Assembly: GCA_032173965.1 (NCBI GenBank) | Contig: JAVUNC010000004.1 | Location: 59,931,501 to 59,995,500 of the forward strand | DNA: 64,000 nucleotides | Direction of reading: 5' to 3' | From: Sitta carolinensis | Taxonomy: Eukaryota; Chordata; Aves; Passeriformes; Sittidae | Shown here: piece after piece, positions 23,501-35,470 of the stretch | Layout: the number at the start of each line of letters is the position of its first letter | Numbering within the stretch: position 1 is the stretch's first letter | The notes under the pieces: generated by a model | Databases searched by the model: none | What the model saw: only the letters and a program-made list of their open reading frames with translations | Told to the model about the DNA's origin: nothing | Position numbers and translations under genes: made by a program

Positions 23501-24734
23501 TGCTAAATTTTCTAGTTACATATGTAAAATAAGGTTTTTGAAATTACTAAGTGTGGTCTATTAGTTGATGCTTGTTCATTCTGAAATAGTATCTTAGTTA
23601 AAACTGGATTAAATTTGTGTGGTGAAAACAAGTTTTATTAGCTACTGATAGATCTTTCTTTCTTTTGTGCCTCTAATATTTTGTTGTAGGTATTTTGACA
23701 TTCTAATTGTTAGCGTGAGAATAGCAGTAGTTTATTTACTCTTTGGTCCCTAAGATTGTACCTGTGCCCTATACTGGTTGCATCTTTCAGTACTTCTTCA
23801 AAATCTGCCGTTTATCAGGAGACTTTGAAGATTCTCTGTGGATATGTAAAGCAGTGTTGCCACATTCACTGTGCATGCATGCTCAAGGCTGCAGAATTTC
23901 AGTAGCATGTGTTTGTGGTAGGCTAACTTGCTAGAATATATTTTAGAATTGTGATTATTAAGGTACTTGGGAAAAAAAAAACTTTTTTCTTTCAATTTTG
24001 GGGCTATTTACATAGTGTTAAATATATGTTTTGGTACGATTGAATGAGGACTTTAATTAAACTTAAATTAAAAGTATACCTTAGTGGTTTTCAAATTTGT
24101 TTTGAAAACTGGTAAGAGAAAAGTGCTGCTTAGCGGTGTTGTTTTTGTATTGCTTGGTGCTTATAGAAGCAAATAAATGTAATGCACAAAAGTCTTGTGG
24201 AGTCAATTGTATTAGAGTAAAATTTATTTTAAGGAAGTCTTACCTGTTAATAAATTTAAAATTATTTTTTAGTAGACCTGTAGGGTTTCTGTACATTTGA
24301 TGTATGTTTTGCCATTCAGATCACAGTATTACCCTTTTATTTTCTCTGTTCCCCGGTCGTACCTGTTCATGCTCAGTTTCACACACAAATGCTGATGTGC
24401 TGGCAGAGTGCTGCAGTGTTTGTGTTGCAGGTGGGCTGGACGATTTCCGTTCTTGTACTTCCAGTTCTGAGAGCGTGGCATCCAGTGATCCACCAGGAAC
24501 GCGACCGCTCCAAAAAAGCCAAACCCATCCAGGGTAGTGTTCCACTGCAGTCGAGGAATCCTCAGGGATGACTGTATCTTCAAAACCCTGTGTGAATCTG
24601 TGAACAGTGGGGACAGTAGATGGCTGATTTGTACAGGATTGATTTTCACTACCTTTATCTTGTCAGTAACAATATTCCAAGTACATTTGATCTTTACACT
24701 ATTTTTCTAGAGTGCATTGGACTGGAGTAAAAAA

Positions 24735-24835
24735 TTATTCTTCCTGTTGTACAGGGTGGGCATACTGAGGCGCATAGCATCCACTTTGCTTCAGACAGGC
24801 ACTCTTGAGGACAGGTCTTTGGAAATAGCCGTGGT
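24735..24835 (-). mobile_element. Possible MIR-like SINE remnant
   Basis: TTCCTGTTGTACAGGGTGGG followed by CATACTGAGGCGCATAGCA resembles the inverted MIR/L2 word order (TTTTACAGATGGGGAAACTGAGGCACAGAG). Strongly decayed, so the call is tentative. Confidence 0.35.
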
Positions 24836-26230
24836 CTTGGTGCCATAAATTCTAGCTTTTGAATAAATTCAGTCTTACTGTGAACACATTATGTTGTCTA
24901 GAATGTAAGCTTTACTGGAATCTATTCAGCAAGTAAGAAGATAAATAACTGAGTGAAACACGGGATTTGTCTGCTGTATCAGTACAGTCACCTTAAACTA
25001 CTAAAGGCGCCGTAATACAAAATTTCAGTATTCCTTGCACTGTTTTATCATTACATACCCAATATAATCTATATAAAGACGCTAGATTTGTCATAGAAAT
25101 TAAACTCTGAGAAGAACTGAGTTGAACAAGTGCCCAGGAAATTAACAAGTGTCATGGAGCTTGTCTTTTGATGAGTATTTTTCACAGAGCACCAGTGTGT
25201 GCTGGGGTGGGTTGCATGCACACTTTCTTACCACCAAGTCCGGTTGTTTTCTCTGGCAGATACATTGTCTTCAGTTTTGAAGTGAACAGATTTGATGCAG
25301 TAATCACAGTTGTTGTGTCTTATTGAAAGATTGCTCTTCGCATGGGAATTGTTCATATTGCAAGTATAAAGTACATTTTATCAAACTTTGTATTCCCACT
25401 GTACGATGCTTATGTTATCTGAAAATGCCCACAGTTGTTTTGGAAATTGTGAAACCTGAGATCACTGTCCCGATGCTTTTATTAAAATCTTTTCTTTATG
25501 TTTATTAAAACTAATGTGAAATCTGTGTAAAAGTTTTTGGCAGGAATGATTTGAAAGGGTGTCGATACAATGTGCATCTGTATTCCATGAATAGCGGAAA
25601 TGTTACTTTGCTTGTTAACTTAAAGGCTGAATTTCTGAATGTGTAGTGGCCAATTTGTGGATATAAACCAGAGTTTGATGGTTCTGCAGCATGTATAAGG
25701 AGTTGCTTTCAGTACAGACCTATCAGCATGTGATCTGTGTTCATAATACTTTTTACATTTGAGTCATTGTGGGTTAGTAACTACATCAGAAGGACTAGGC
25801 ATGTGTAGAAGTATGTAATCTATTTATTAATTTTTCTCCAGTTTTAAGAATTGCTAATTATTCTTTTGCACCTGAACATGCACAGTTGCCAAATGATGTC
25901 CTGTCTTTAAGAATTCACTGCTGTGCTCTGTCTTCGCCTTATGTAGTAGGCTTCTCAGATTTGAAAAGATACTGAATTCAGGTTTGTGATGTAGTAATTG
26001 TTTATGAAGACATCCATCTGAGTGATAGGCTCTCTGACACTTCCATCTGTAAGGCTGTGCCACTGATCTCCCCTGACACCCGTATCAGTCTCTTTCTGAC
26101 CATTGGTGGGTGGGGAAAGAATATTCTTCTATTTTTTACCTTTTTTTTTCTAAATTAAGGAAGTAGTTGTATATGGAATTTTAGTTTGTTGCTAAAAAAA
26201 GAATGAATATGAAAATGGGAAAAGCCCATT

Positions 26231-26278
26231 ATGTATAAATTCCCTTTTTTAAAACCCTTGATGTATAAATTCCCTTTT
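26231..26278 (+). repeat. Short direct duplication, 30-bp period
   Basis: The 18-mer atgtataaattccctttt occurs at 26231-26248 and again, identically, at 26261-26278. The segment between is T- and A-rich. It is followed by a T run, so it is probably a local replication-slippage duplication. Confidence 0.85.
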
Positions 26279-27177
26279 CTTTTTTTTTTTTTTTTTTTTA
26301 GGGATAGTGTTAGTTGTGTTACTATTAGAGTCTTGCAGGCTTATACTTCAATTTTTTATACTTAAGGGGTTTTGGGGGGGACAGTTTGGGGTTTTTGTCT
26401 TTTTTTTTTTTGTTTTGTTTGGTATTCCTTTTAGGTATCTACTTACTCAAAAAATAAATCTATGGTAGCAGGGCTTTCTCTTGGATGTGATTCTGCCAAG
26501 TTACTGATTCAATTTACTTTAAAGACCACGTGGCTAGGTTCACTGTGAAGTTCTGTTGTTGCAGCTACATAGTTAGATTCAGGGAATTAATTGCATCCTT
26601 GACTAATAGCTGTTGTGGCAAACCCCTTTGCATTTAGTTTACCATTGGGGTGGTAGTGTATCTTCGCCGCCAAAATAGCAGCCTTTATAAGAAGCCTCTC
26701 TTGAGGGGTTTGCGGGTATGGTTATTGAGGTACTTTGCTGAAGTTTTTCAGAAGGTAGATAGTTCCACAACAGCTTTTGGTCACCTTTTAAAAGGGCAGA
26801 GAGGTCTGTATTGTGTGGCAGAGGGCTGTCCTGGCTGTAGCAGTCCTCGGTACAGCTGTCTTTCACAGAAAGACCTTAAGTTGGAGCGTGGTTGTTCTTT
26901 GTTTGTTCGAGTAAAGAAAGGAAATCGGTTCAGAAAATCCCAAAAGGAGAGATCCCGTTTTAAAACATAATTGTAGTCATGTGTGCTGTTCCCAGTGTGT
27001 ACATGGCTTAATTCACAGATTGATTGAAGTGGAATAGTGCCTTCTTTACACAAGCAGTGAATTCAGCCATGGTAAGTAAATTATGTGACTTCAGGAAAGT
27101 GGTATTAGTAGAGGATTGGTGCAGGAATTCTTGCTATCTCTCAGCTGGCTGCATGAGCTAAAGGTAGCTGGTTTCAC

Positions 27178-27300
27178 TGACTGATACCTCAGTTTCCCCA
27201 TGTTAAAAGAAGGATAATATTTGCCTTACTTGATCATTTGAGTTTGATGTGCAGTTTTAATTACAGAGTAATGCAGAATAAATAGGCAGCATAAATACTT
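27178..27300 (+). mobile_element. MIR/L2-like SINE remnant
   Basis: CTCAGTTTCCCCATGTTAAA, then AGGATAATATTTGCCTTACT, and later AGTAATGCAGAATAAATAG, match the order of conserved words in the 3' half of MIR-type elements. This is an ancient, diverged copy recognised from memory of the consensus. Confidence 0.55.
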
Positions 27301-27959
27301 TTTACATGTGAAGGTACCCAGTCTGCTCTGTGCCTTCCTCTGTGTGGATGGGATCTGAGACTTGGTGTTCCCACCATTGATCATGTTATTTGGTTAGCTT
27401 GTCAGACTTACTTGTTTGTAAGCAAGATACTGAAACATCAGCTCTGAAAATTTCTTTTGAAAGCACAAGGACAGGATTTGTAGTTCTTAAATTTTATTCT
27501 TTTAAAGTTAAAAATAAAGATAAGGAGGTTTGTTTTGACAGCATCAAAGGAATATGCTGGTTTGTTTGCAGCCTTTGATTTGGATGGAATGTATGGAGTT
27601 CTGTATTTTTTTGTTTTTGTGTAGCAATTTATGTTGTGAATATTTTGGATTTTCTGTTTTTATGAAATGTTACTATTGATGTCTTATTTTCAGGCATGAT
27701 TTATGGAAAATAATTGCGCTTTTGTGATTTTTCTTTTTAAATTCAGTGTTTCTTATTTGATTGAAATACCCAAGCGAAGAAAAGTAAAATAAGCACGTTC
27801 TTTAGAGCTGTTTTAAGTTTATAGCTGGACATAGAGGCTATTTAAAGAAATATTTTTTGAAAAATAGACGTAGTTACATTCGAGGCTGTTTTCGCTGCGT
27901 ACCACCAGTAACAAAATAATTTTACTCGGCAGTTTTACTTATATTTGAAAGTTCTTCCT

Positions 27960-28345
27960 TCCTGTAGGCAGGAAGGTCTCCTTCTGCGGGGGCGGGCGCT
28001 CCCGGTGCCCGCACGGCCGCGGGAGGTGCGGGGTGGCGGGGCCCGCCTGAGCCCCTTCCCCGGCGGGGTCCCGGCACGGCGGCAGCCTCTGTGCGGGTTG
28101 CACACGCCGAGCGAACCTAGTTCGCTTGTGTGGCGTCACATGATCAAAATATTTTCCCCTTTACCGCTGCCAGAAGCTATCTATTGCTTTTCAGCAGCCT
28201 GGCCGCTCGGGCAGCGGGCCAGGCGCTCCTGCCGGCCGCGGGATGCGACGGGCGAGGGTGGGCAGCGCGCTCGTGTCCAGCCGGGGCCCCCGCGGCCCGG
28301 AGCTGCCCGGGGAACAAGGATTGCTCTGCCTTCGCATCTAAGGAG
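27960..28345. promoter_or_regulatory. Isolated intronic CpG island with hairpin and TCACATGA box
   Basis: A compact CpG-rich block with AT-rich flanks, 8.9 kb into intron 1. It includes an imperfect hairpin at 28101-28132 (arms CACAC..AGCGAA and TTCGCT..GTGTG, loop near CCTAG) directly followed by GCGTCACATGATC, which contains the E-box/M-box type TCACATGA. Plausible roles are an internal ARID1B promoter or an enhancer with promoter activity. Open frames on both strands show no recognisable protein. Confidence 0.5.
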
Positions 28346-28511
28346 CGGCACCGTATGCAGCGTTGCTAGTATTTTAAGTGGCACTTACTTATTTTACATT
28401 TTAAAATTTTTGCCAGTAAAGAGATACTGCACTTGTTTGTTACGTTTTGGTTTACAATATACGAATTTTTTTCTTTTAAATCCCGAAGCTAACACACATC
28501 CCTTGTGATAG

Positions 28512-28525
28512 CCCCCCCCCCCCCC
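28512..28525 (+). repeat. Poly-C run (14)
   Basis: Uninterrupted C14 in intron 1. Length is likely imprecise in assemblies. Confidence 0.9.
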
Positions 28526-30645
28526 TCCATCCTGGCACAAAGCCGGTTTTCCTACTAACAAACTGTAGGAGCTACTAATTCAGCAACATTTCTGAGATTT
28601 TTAACTTTCTGCAGAATGCTCTTTTTGTTGTTGAACATGTGGTATGCAAATACAAATGGAAATAGTGCTATGGAGTATTTTGTTGTGGGTTTTTTTAAGT
28701 ATTAAAAACACATTTTGCTTTTCTAATAAACCCCATAACCAGACCTTTTAATGTTTTGATATAAATAGCAATTACACTAACTGAGATCCAACCACAACTA
28801 AAAAAACCCATTTAAAATCATTCAGAAGGAAAGTTCCCAACTTAATTGAGCTTTTCCTTTAAAGAGGAGAGGCTGATTGGGCATCAGCATCTGAAACAAA
28901 GTGCCTTGCATTTTAGAACAGTGTTCTTGAAGTGATCAAGGTGTGTGTTGGAGTAGAGGTCAATATTTAAAAATTTTTCCAAGAATTAGCTAGGAATCTA
29001 AAGGCTACTTCAGTCTAAGCTGTCGAGAGCTTTGTGTGTGATTGCTGATGACAATCAGAACATTTTCTGGATTGATTGAGACCCTTGAAATGCTTTAGGC
29101 TTAGGTACATGGACTGGTTGTTTCATATATTGGGACATTTAGGGATTTGGTTGTTCACAGGAAACTTGCTAAATGCAGCTGTTTGAACAAGCACTGGAGA
29201 GGGATTCGCTGTCCCAAGAAGACTTTGCATAGCCACACATTCCTCCTTTTAGTTCTTCAGCTCATTTCAATAATAATAGCAACAGTAACAATACACTTTC
29301 TCACTAAGAGGAAGATTGAGTAGGGCCTGAGTGAGCTGTTACTTTTTGGAATGTGGTTGATAAAATGATGCAGTCTTCTACTTTTTCTGCAGATAGTATT
29401 TTTGTTATGTGTCATCTCTCTTGTATGATGTGGTTGCTCAACACTCTTTCTCTGTATTTTCCCCCTCAGTGAGTGAAAGATTTATTTGTGGGTTACTTGT
29501 GTCTGTTTCATTTTTTTCCCGAAGTTATAGTACTTTGTTTTATCCAAATAAAGAGTCATAATCTCTTTTCACTCCTTTGTCTTGTGATACTTCTTTTTCT
29601 TTCTTAAAATGTCTTTCTCACTTTCCAAGTCACTGGAGTGACGGAAAAGTCATCCTTACTGTCTTCTGCAATTTTAACAGTTGTGCAAGAGTGATTAGTG
29701 TGACTGTGTAGCCACCAAGAAAATAGCTTTTGGGTGATCCAGGTTCCCATCCATCTCTCTGACTTGTATTTGCTCCTCTGTCCTCCAAGCTGACAAAAGT
29801 TTTTGGGCAAAGAGTGGCAGCAGAGAAAGTGTCTTCACTACTCAGCTTCCTGTGCAGGCTCTCCTAGTGACTAGAGATCAAGTTGTGTTTAAGAAAAAGG
29901 AAAAAAAAAAGCCACTAAAATACCAACTAAGCAAGCCCCCAAATCCTGGCAAGACTTGACAGTGTAATGGTAAAAACTGTACAAGTAGTTATTTATGGGT
30001 GATGGTGCTGGTATTTTTGTTTCAGGTTCCTCTATTGCTGATCTTCTAAGCAATAGCAGACTTAAAGGAGGGTAACAAACAAAGGAGACAAAACCAAGAT
30101 GAAATGTAAATGTTGATGTGCATAGTTTTTAAACCTGGCATAGCAGGTGTGATTAATATATATATATTTTTTTTCCCCCCAAAAGATATTTGAAAAGATG
30201 TCTGCATGAAAATTCAAGTGTGGTGTTGCTGTACATCTGGAAAGTGTAGAAAAGACTGGAACTGAGGAGAGAGAGCACTTGTCTATATTAAGTTTTGATG
30301 TGGTGTACTAGATATATTCTATGCAATTTTATAGTACTTGATACTTTATTTCATAGATTTCCTTTCCTTTTAATTTTCCTCAGAAGATTGGGGGTGTAGA
30401 GAGCTGCCAGTGATGCTTTTGTTATTCCACAGTGTCATACTTTATTTGAGGGAATGTATCTTATGAAGATTGTGAATGAAGCCTGTGTAAAAAGTGAGTT
30501 AAGGTTCCATTGTTCTAGGGGAATACCTTAGTAATTCAAGAAAGAACTGAGGTCAGTTTCTTCCTGTGTGATAGTTTCCAAATTCTGTTGGTTTGCCTCT
30601 AATAAGTCCTAGATGTTTATTTGCAGCAATCTTGTTGCCTGAACA

Positions 30646-30662
30646 CCCCCCCCCCCCCCCCC
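30646..30662 (+). repeat. Poly-C run (17)
   Basis: Uninterrupted C17 in intron 1, a G-quadruplex/i-motif-prone homopolymer. The exact length is uncertain. Confidence 0.9.
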
Positions 30663-31867
30663 GCCCACAGTGTCTGATTTACCCTCTGTTTCTTTTTTCT
30701 ACTCGTGGTTTTCAACATTCAGTTTAAATTCTTCCTTTGCTTGTGGCTGATGTCTTCCTTGAAGAGATGGAGGAAGAAAGTAGGTGCTTTTTCTTAAAAG
30801 GCTGCAGTTAGTCATGGCATCATAATGGAAGGTTCAAATATTTATGATTTCTGATGACATTTTTACTTTCTTGAAATTCTTGATCTTGCATATGGTTGTC
30901 TGTTTTACTTGAGCAAATTGTCTCAGCTAGTGTGCTAGAAGTTGGAAGAAATGCAGCTTTCCTCTCCAGAAGTTGGTTTATATATATCCAAAGAGACAAT
31001 GAATGTGATGGGGAGGAGGTGGGGAGCGTTCCCTTTTTTTTTCTCCCGAATGTTTGATACTGAGCATTCAGTAACATGTTTTGTTTGTCATTTTTGAATT
31101 AATACTTGGGAAAGCAGTGAATGTTTTTTAAAATTGAGTTCAGTCTACGTACATCGATCAGAAGGTCCACGTGGGTATTCCTCAGAAAGACAGCTTTTTG
31201 TCCTTCTTGGCTTTTGGGGATGACAGGCTGAAACAAAGAGCAAATTAGCAGGAGAAAGGTTGTAACACATAAATGCACAGGAAAATAGGTGTCGAACCAA
31301 ATGGACATCTGCTTTTTGTGTAGATACCAAGCCAGAATTAATCTTGGGAGAACTGAAGAAATCTTGAAAATATAATTTGTTTATTTCTGCGTTTTTCAGT
31401 AGCCTTTTGTTACAGTCCTTGAGTACTCTTTTATCCAGTTTTGTGTTGCTAAAAGATCTTGTACCGCTGTGTGAATCTGATGGTTGTCTGAAGCTGATCT
31501 AAGACTTCACTTCTGCTATAAAGACCAGTCCCTCTTTATCAGCTCCCTGCTGCTTCCCTTGTGTCATAAGGTGAGTCACATCAGCTGGAAGATTTGTCTG
31601 AAAACTAATCCTGCCAAACAAGACCTGTGAATGTTTAGCTTTCAGCCAGATCATTGAGCAGATCTGACTTGCAGCATAATCTTTGCAGCACAGAGGTAAA
31701 GCAAGGGAGGATATGGCCAGTTCAACTGAGGGTGGACGTCAGGCCATGACAGTCCCTTTGGTGGTGGTACAGGCTTCTGTCAGCCTAAACTCCTCACTAC
31801 GTTGCCTCTTGAGTGTAAAATTAGTCTATAAATAATGACAGGCAATTTCTTAACATTTCTCTGGAGC

Positions 31868-31965
31868 AGGGAGTCATCGTTATCCCTCTCTTAAAAGGAG
31901 AGAAGCTGAGGCAGAGAGTAATTTCTTTTCCCCCAAGGATGATAATTATACAGAATGCATTGATT
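31868..31965 (-). mobile_element. Possible MIR-like SINE remnant
   Basis: GTTATCCCTCTCTTAAAAGG followed by AGAAGCTGAGGCAGAGAGTA and then CCCCCAAGGATGATAATTA follows the inverted MIR order (TTATCCCCATTTTACAGATG..AAACTGAGGCACAGAGAG..TTGCCCAAGGTCA). Diverged copy. Confidence 0.5.
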
Positions 31966-34058
31966 GCAGTGGCCAAATAAGCTGTGAGTAGCTTTGAAAA
32001 TTAAGATTTCAAGGGTGGAACTCATCTTACCATATGTACTGTAGGCATTTGTACCTGATCTTTTTTGTGTATCTTTGGTGCAAAAAAATAGTCAGAGCTT
32101 CATGTGAATCATCTCATCCTAAAGTAGATGTGTAATGCCAGTCTAATGAATCATGCTCCTAATGTTTAATATTTTTCCCCTTGCTCTAAAGAAAGTCTAA
32201 GCCAATAAGCTCAGGTGTTGATGTCAAAGTGAAATTAATTCCTTCCACTATTTACAGTGTTTTCATACAGGCACATGACTCCAGACTTGGGTTGGAGTTC
32301 TGGACTAACTTTGCTTCCCCTCCTTGTCTTGCTAACCTGTTGGAACTAATGGTTTTCATACCCATTTCTGCTTAAGCTTGATACATTTCTATTTTGTTGT
32401 CTTTTGTATAATGCCTATTCAGAGTTTTTTTTTTGCTGCTGCTTTTCTTTTGGTATGTCAAATTTTTGCATGTAAGAACTGTCAGTAGTTTCTTTTTGCC
32501 CAGCATATTTGCAGATGTACTGGCATACTGGAAAATTTGAAAATACCAGGATGAATTTCCAGATCAGTTGACCTTCATGCTTAGGTATGCAGTTTCCTCT
32601 GTACAGAGATGCAAGCTTTTGATTTGGAAACAGGGCAGCAGTTTTGTTGTGTAGATGCTGCTTCACAGTCCACTGAAAACTGTTTACCCGTTGCTGGCAC
32701 TTCAGCTGTGGAGAAGTGGGCACCTCTGAGAAGGAGTTTCCCTGCTGTGGTGATTCTCCTCACCCAGCACTGGTGCTCCCTGTGACTCCACATTCCCCCT
32801 CTGGCTCCGGGTGGTCTCTTTGTGGGGCATCTTGCAGAGCAGCAAACCCAGTGAGCACTTTGCAGGGCTGAGAGGCTGTGCTGGGCATGGGGAGTTAGGA
32901 AGGGACAGCCCTGTCAGGAGATCTCTGCCCTCGACAGAGATGGTACTTGTGGAAGCAAACAAGGTGTGTTCTGAATGCTACAGGTATATTCAAAGGTGAA
33001 TATTATGTTGAGGTTGATATTATGCTGAGGGATAAAATTGTTTAGGACATGAGGAAACACAGGGATGCCTATCCTGCATAGAGCTTTTCTTGACAGGATC
33101 ATGTTTTCAAAATGTTTAAAGAGGAAAAAACACAATTTGCTGAAGAGATTTACCTGCGCATCCTGAAAAATTGGTAGCATAATGTTTAATTACCTCTAGG
33201 CTCACTTAGCCTTTCTTAGTAAAGTATTTAAAATGCTCAAACTGAAGTATTATTGTGATCAATAACTTCACTGGTATCTTTGTAGTAGGATGTCGGTACT
33301 TTCCTCTTTTTGGAGGCTGGCACAACCATATTTTTGTTTGCATCCTTTTTAGGGGATCTTTATCACAAAGGGCAGCAGTTTATTTGGCTTAGGCTTAGGT
33401 TTCTCTGTTATGTATCCTCTGAAATGTTGCTTGTTTTCAAAAGATTTTGAGGAGTCTTTTGTAGTGTTAAATTTTGTATCTCTTTTTCAGTTCTGTCTTG
33501 TAATTTGAAGTTTAACTAGTGGCATGATTTTCAGATGTACTGTTTTTCCCCCCATGTGTACAGGGGGAGGAGGAGGAGGAAGCATGGCTTCCTCAAGGTT
33601 GACTGAAATGTTTTAACTTCTATAGCAAATGAGGTGAGAATGAAATTGTCAGAAGGATAGAGACTAAATTATTGAAGCACTTGACTGTTTAAAGTAGCTG
33701 GGGATGTACTATAAAAGGTGTGAGTCTAACAGTCAAATGTGTAAACAGCACCTTATTCCTTCCTTGTACCTGATTTCTCACCACTTGCTTTATATGAGAG
33801 CCTAAATCAGTGTGGGAGATATCACAGCCATTCTCAAAGTGTTAGTTTACAATGCCTCCGCCAGAAGAACAATCTATTACCATATAGAATAGCAGAGAGA
33901 AAAGCGTTTTCAAGGAAGATTAATTGAAGTAATTCATCACTGTAAAATGAAGAAGGTGCATCAAACAAAAATAAAAGCTAAGTATTTTATGCGCCTCTAT
34001 TGGAATTTGATAACCATTTGTTTTGCTGGAAAATATATGTGGACTGGGCATCTAGTGT

Positions 34059-34291
34059 TTGTCTACACAGTACAACTATGTGCTATAATTATACGCTATA
34101 ATTATACCAATATAACTCCCTATGTAGACACTCTTATACACCAGAATAAGAGTTTTTATGGTTTATCTTATACTGCTTCCAAACTATGTAAGCTTAAGAG
34201 GGAAAGGGTACTCGTATGCTGGAGAAAGTTTCCACACTGAAATAGTTATATTGGTATAATTATGCATTTTTTTTAACTTCAGTTTAGACAA
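34059..34291. mobile_element. Foldback DNA-transposon remnant (MITE, hAT-like)
   Basis: Read directly: termini ttgtctacacag (34059-34070) and cagtttagacaa (34280-34291) are inverted repeats of each other at 10 of 12 positions. Inside them, ataattataccaatataact (34098-34117) is the exact reverse complement of 34244-34263. There is also a local duplication of CTATAATTATAC. The GTCTACAC..GTNTAGAC ends and foldback shape resemble non-autonomous hAT-type elements common in sauropsids. No target-site duplication is clear and no transposase frame is present. Confidence 0.7.
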
Positions 34292-35341
34292 GTCCCTTGT
34301 GCCTTTTCAGCTTTGAACTTTAGTTAAGAATTTCTTGGTTGTGATAAGTGTCTAAGCATTTTTATAGTATATTTTTATAATGGGGCTTGGGTATTTAAAC
34401 CAATTACTTAGGCCAATTAACAGCTTCCTGGGTTGTGGATAACAATAGGATATAAAAAAGGATCAGAATTCACGTTCCTAGCTGCTTGGATATATATGCA
34501 TTCCCCCTCGTGATTTTACCAGTATTCGGTGTACAGCACAACAGGTGGAAGAGCGTGTGGCTGTCTAATGAGTTCTGTGTTGGACACTTTTTGTCTGCTG
34601 TTTCTCATTATTCCTTGAGTTTTGTTGTGCTGTGGCTCTAATTGCATGTATCTCCATGGATCACAGAAAGATGCTTCCTTGATGAAGTTGAAAAAACTGC
34701 TTCCAAAAATGTTAATTGTTTGGAGAATTGCTGAAATGTATTGATCTACGCACAAGACACAACCATAATTGACTTGCTAGGCACAAGTTGTGCAAGGAGC
34801 AGCTGAAATTGGATTCGGAGGAAGGGGAAGTTGCAGGAACCCTTCTGGTATGCAGTGTAGTCAGGAGAAGGGTGATGTTGTGTAGAAGATATGTTTGGTG
34901 GGGATGATGTCTCTTGCCTGGTTCAGTCAAAGGTGGATAGAAATTCACATGGATGGTGCTTTGAAGTTGGCCATCTTCTCTGGGTCTCTTCTCCGCATGT
35001 CTCTTTGCTGCTTAGCACACAGCTCATCTCATCCTTACATTCACACCTCCCCAAAAACAGGAATATGTAAACATTTTTACAGTATTTTTGCAGTTTCTGC
35101 AGATATCAACATAAATTACTTAGAAACAGTGTTTTATAGTATCTTTTTTACTTATGAAAAAACTAGTTTGAAAAACATACCTCTTTTTATTGCCTTAATT
35201 TTCTTTTATTGCTGTATCTAGTATGTCTGTAGTGTTGTAATGTCCATGTGGTCTAGTTTTGCTAGAAATTGAGGATTATGACTTGAAATGAAAAATTGCA
35301 GAAATGGGAGAAACCTTATAATAAAATAGAGGTGATGTAAT

Positions 35342-35470
35342 AACCTCCAAATCGTAGAAGAGCAGGGCTTGAAGTGACATCAAGAGGTCATTTAATCTAT
35401 TCGTCAGCTCTGAGACAGGATAAGGCAGAGCTAACATTCATGGTAGATGTTCATCTGTCCTGTAGTAGTA
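35342..35470 (+). mobile_element. CR1-like LINE 3' fragment
   Basis: AATCGTAGAAGAGCAGGGCT, TGAAGTGACATCAAGAGGTC, ATTTAATCTATTCGTCAGCTC, then GACAGGATAAGGCAGAGCTA and GATGTTCATCTGTCCTG reproduce, in order and with many substitutions, the words of sauropsid CR1 3' regions (aatcatagaa..agggctggaaggg acctcaagaggtcatctagtcc..gaggcaggat..tgtttgtccaacctgt). Old copy, recognised from memory of the family. Confidence 0.7.

Noticed and set aside
27945..28508. 187-codon frame over the intronic CpG island
   Set aside because: Overlapping frames on both strands, no homology seen, no splice signals that would join it to exon 2 in frame.
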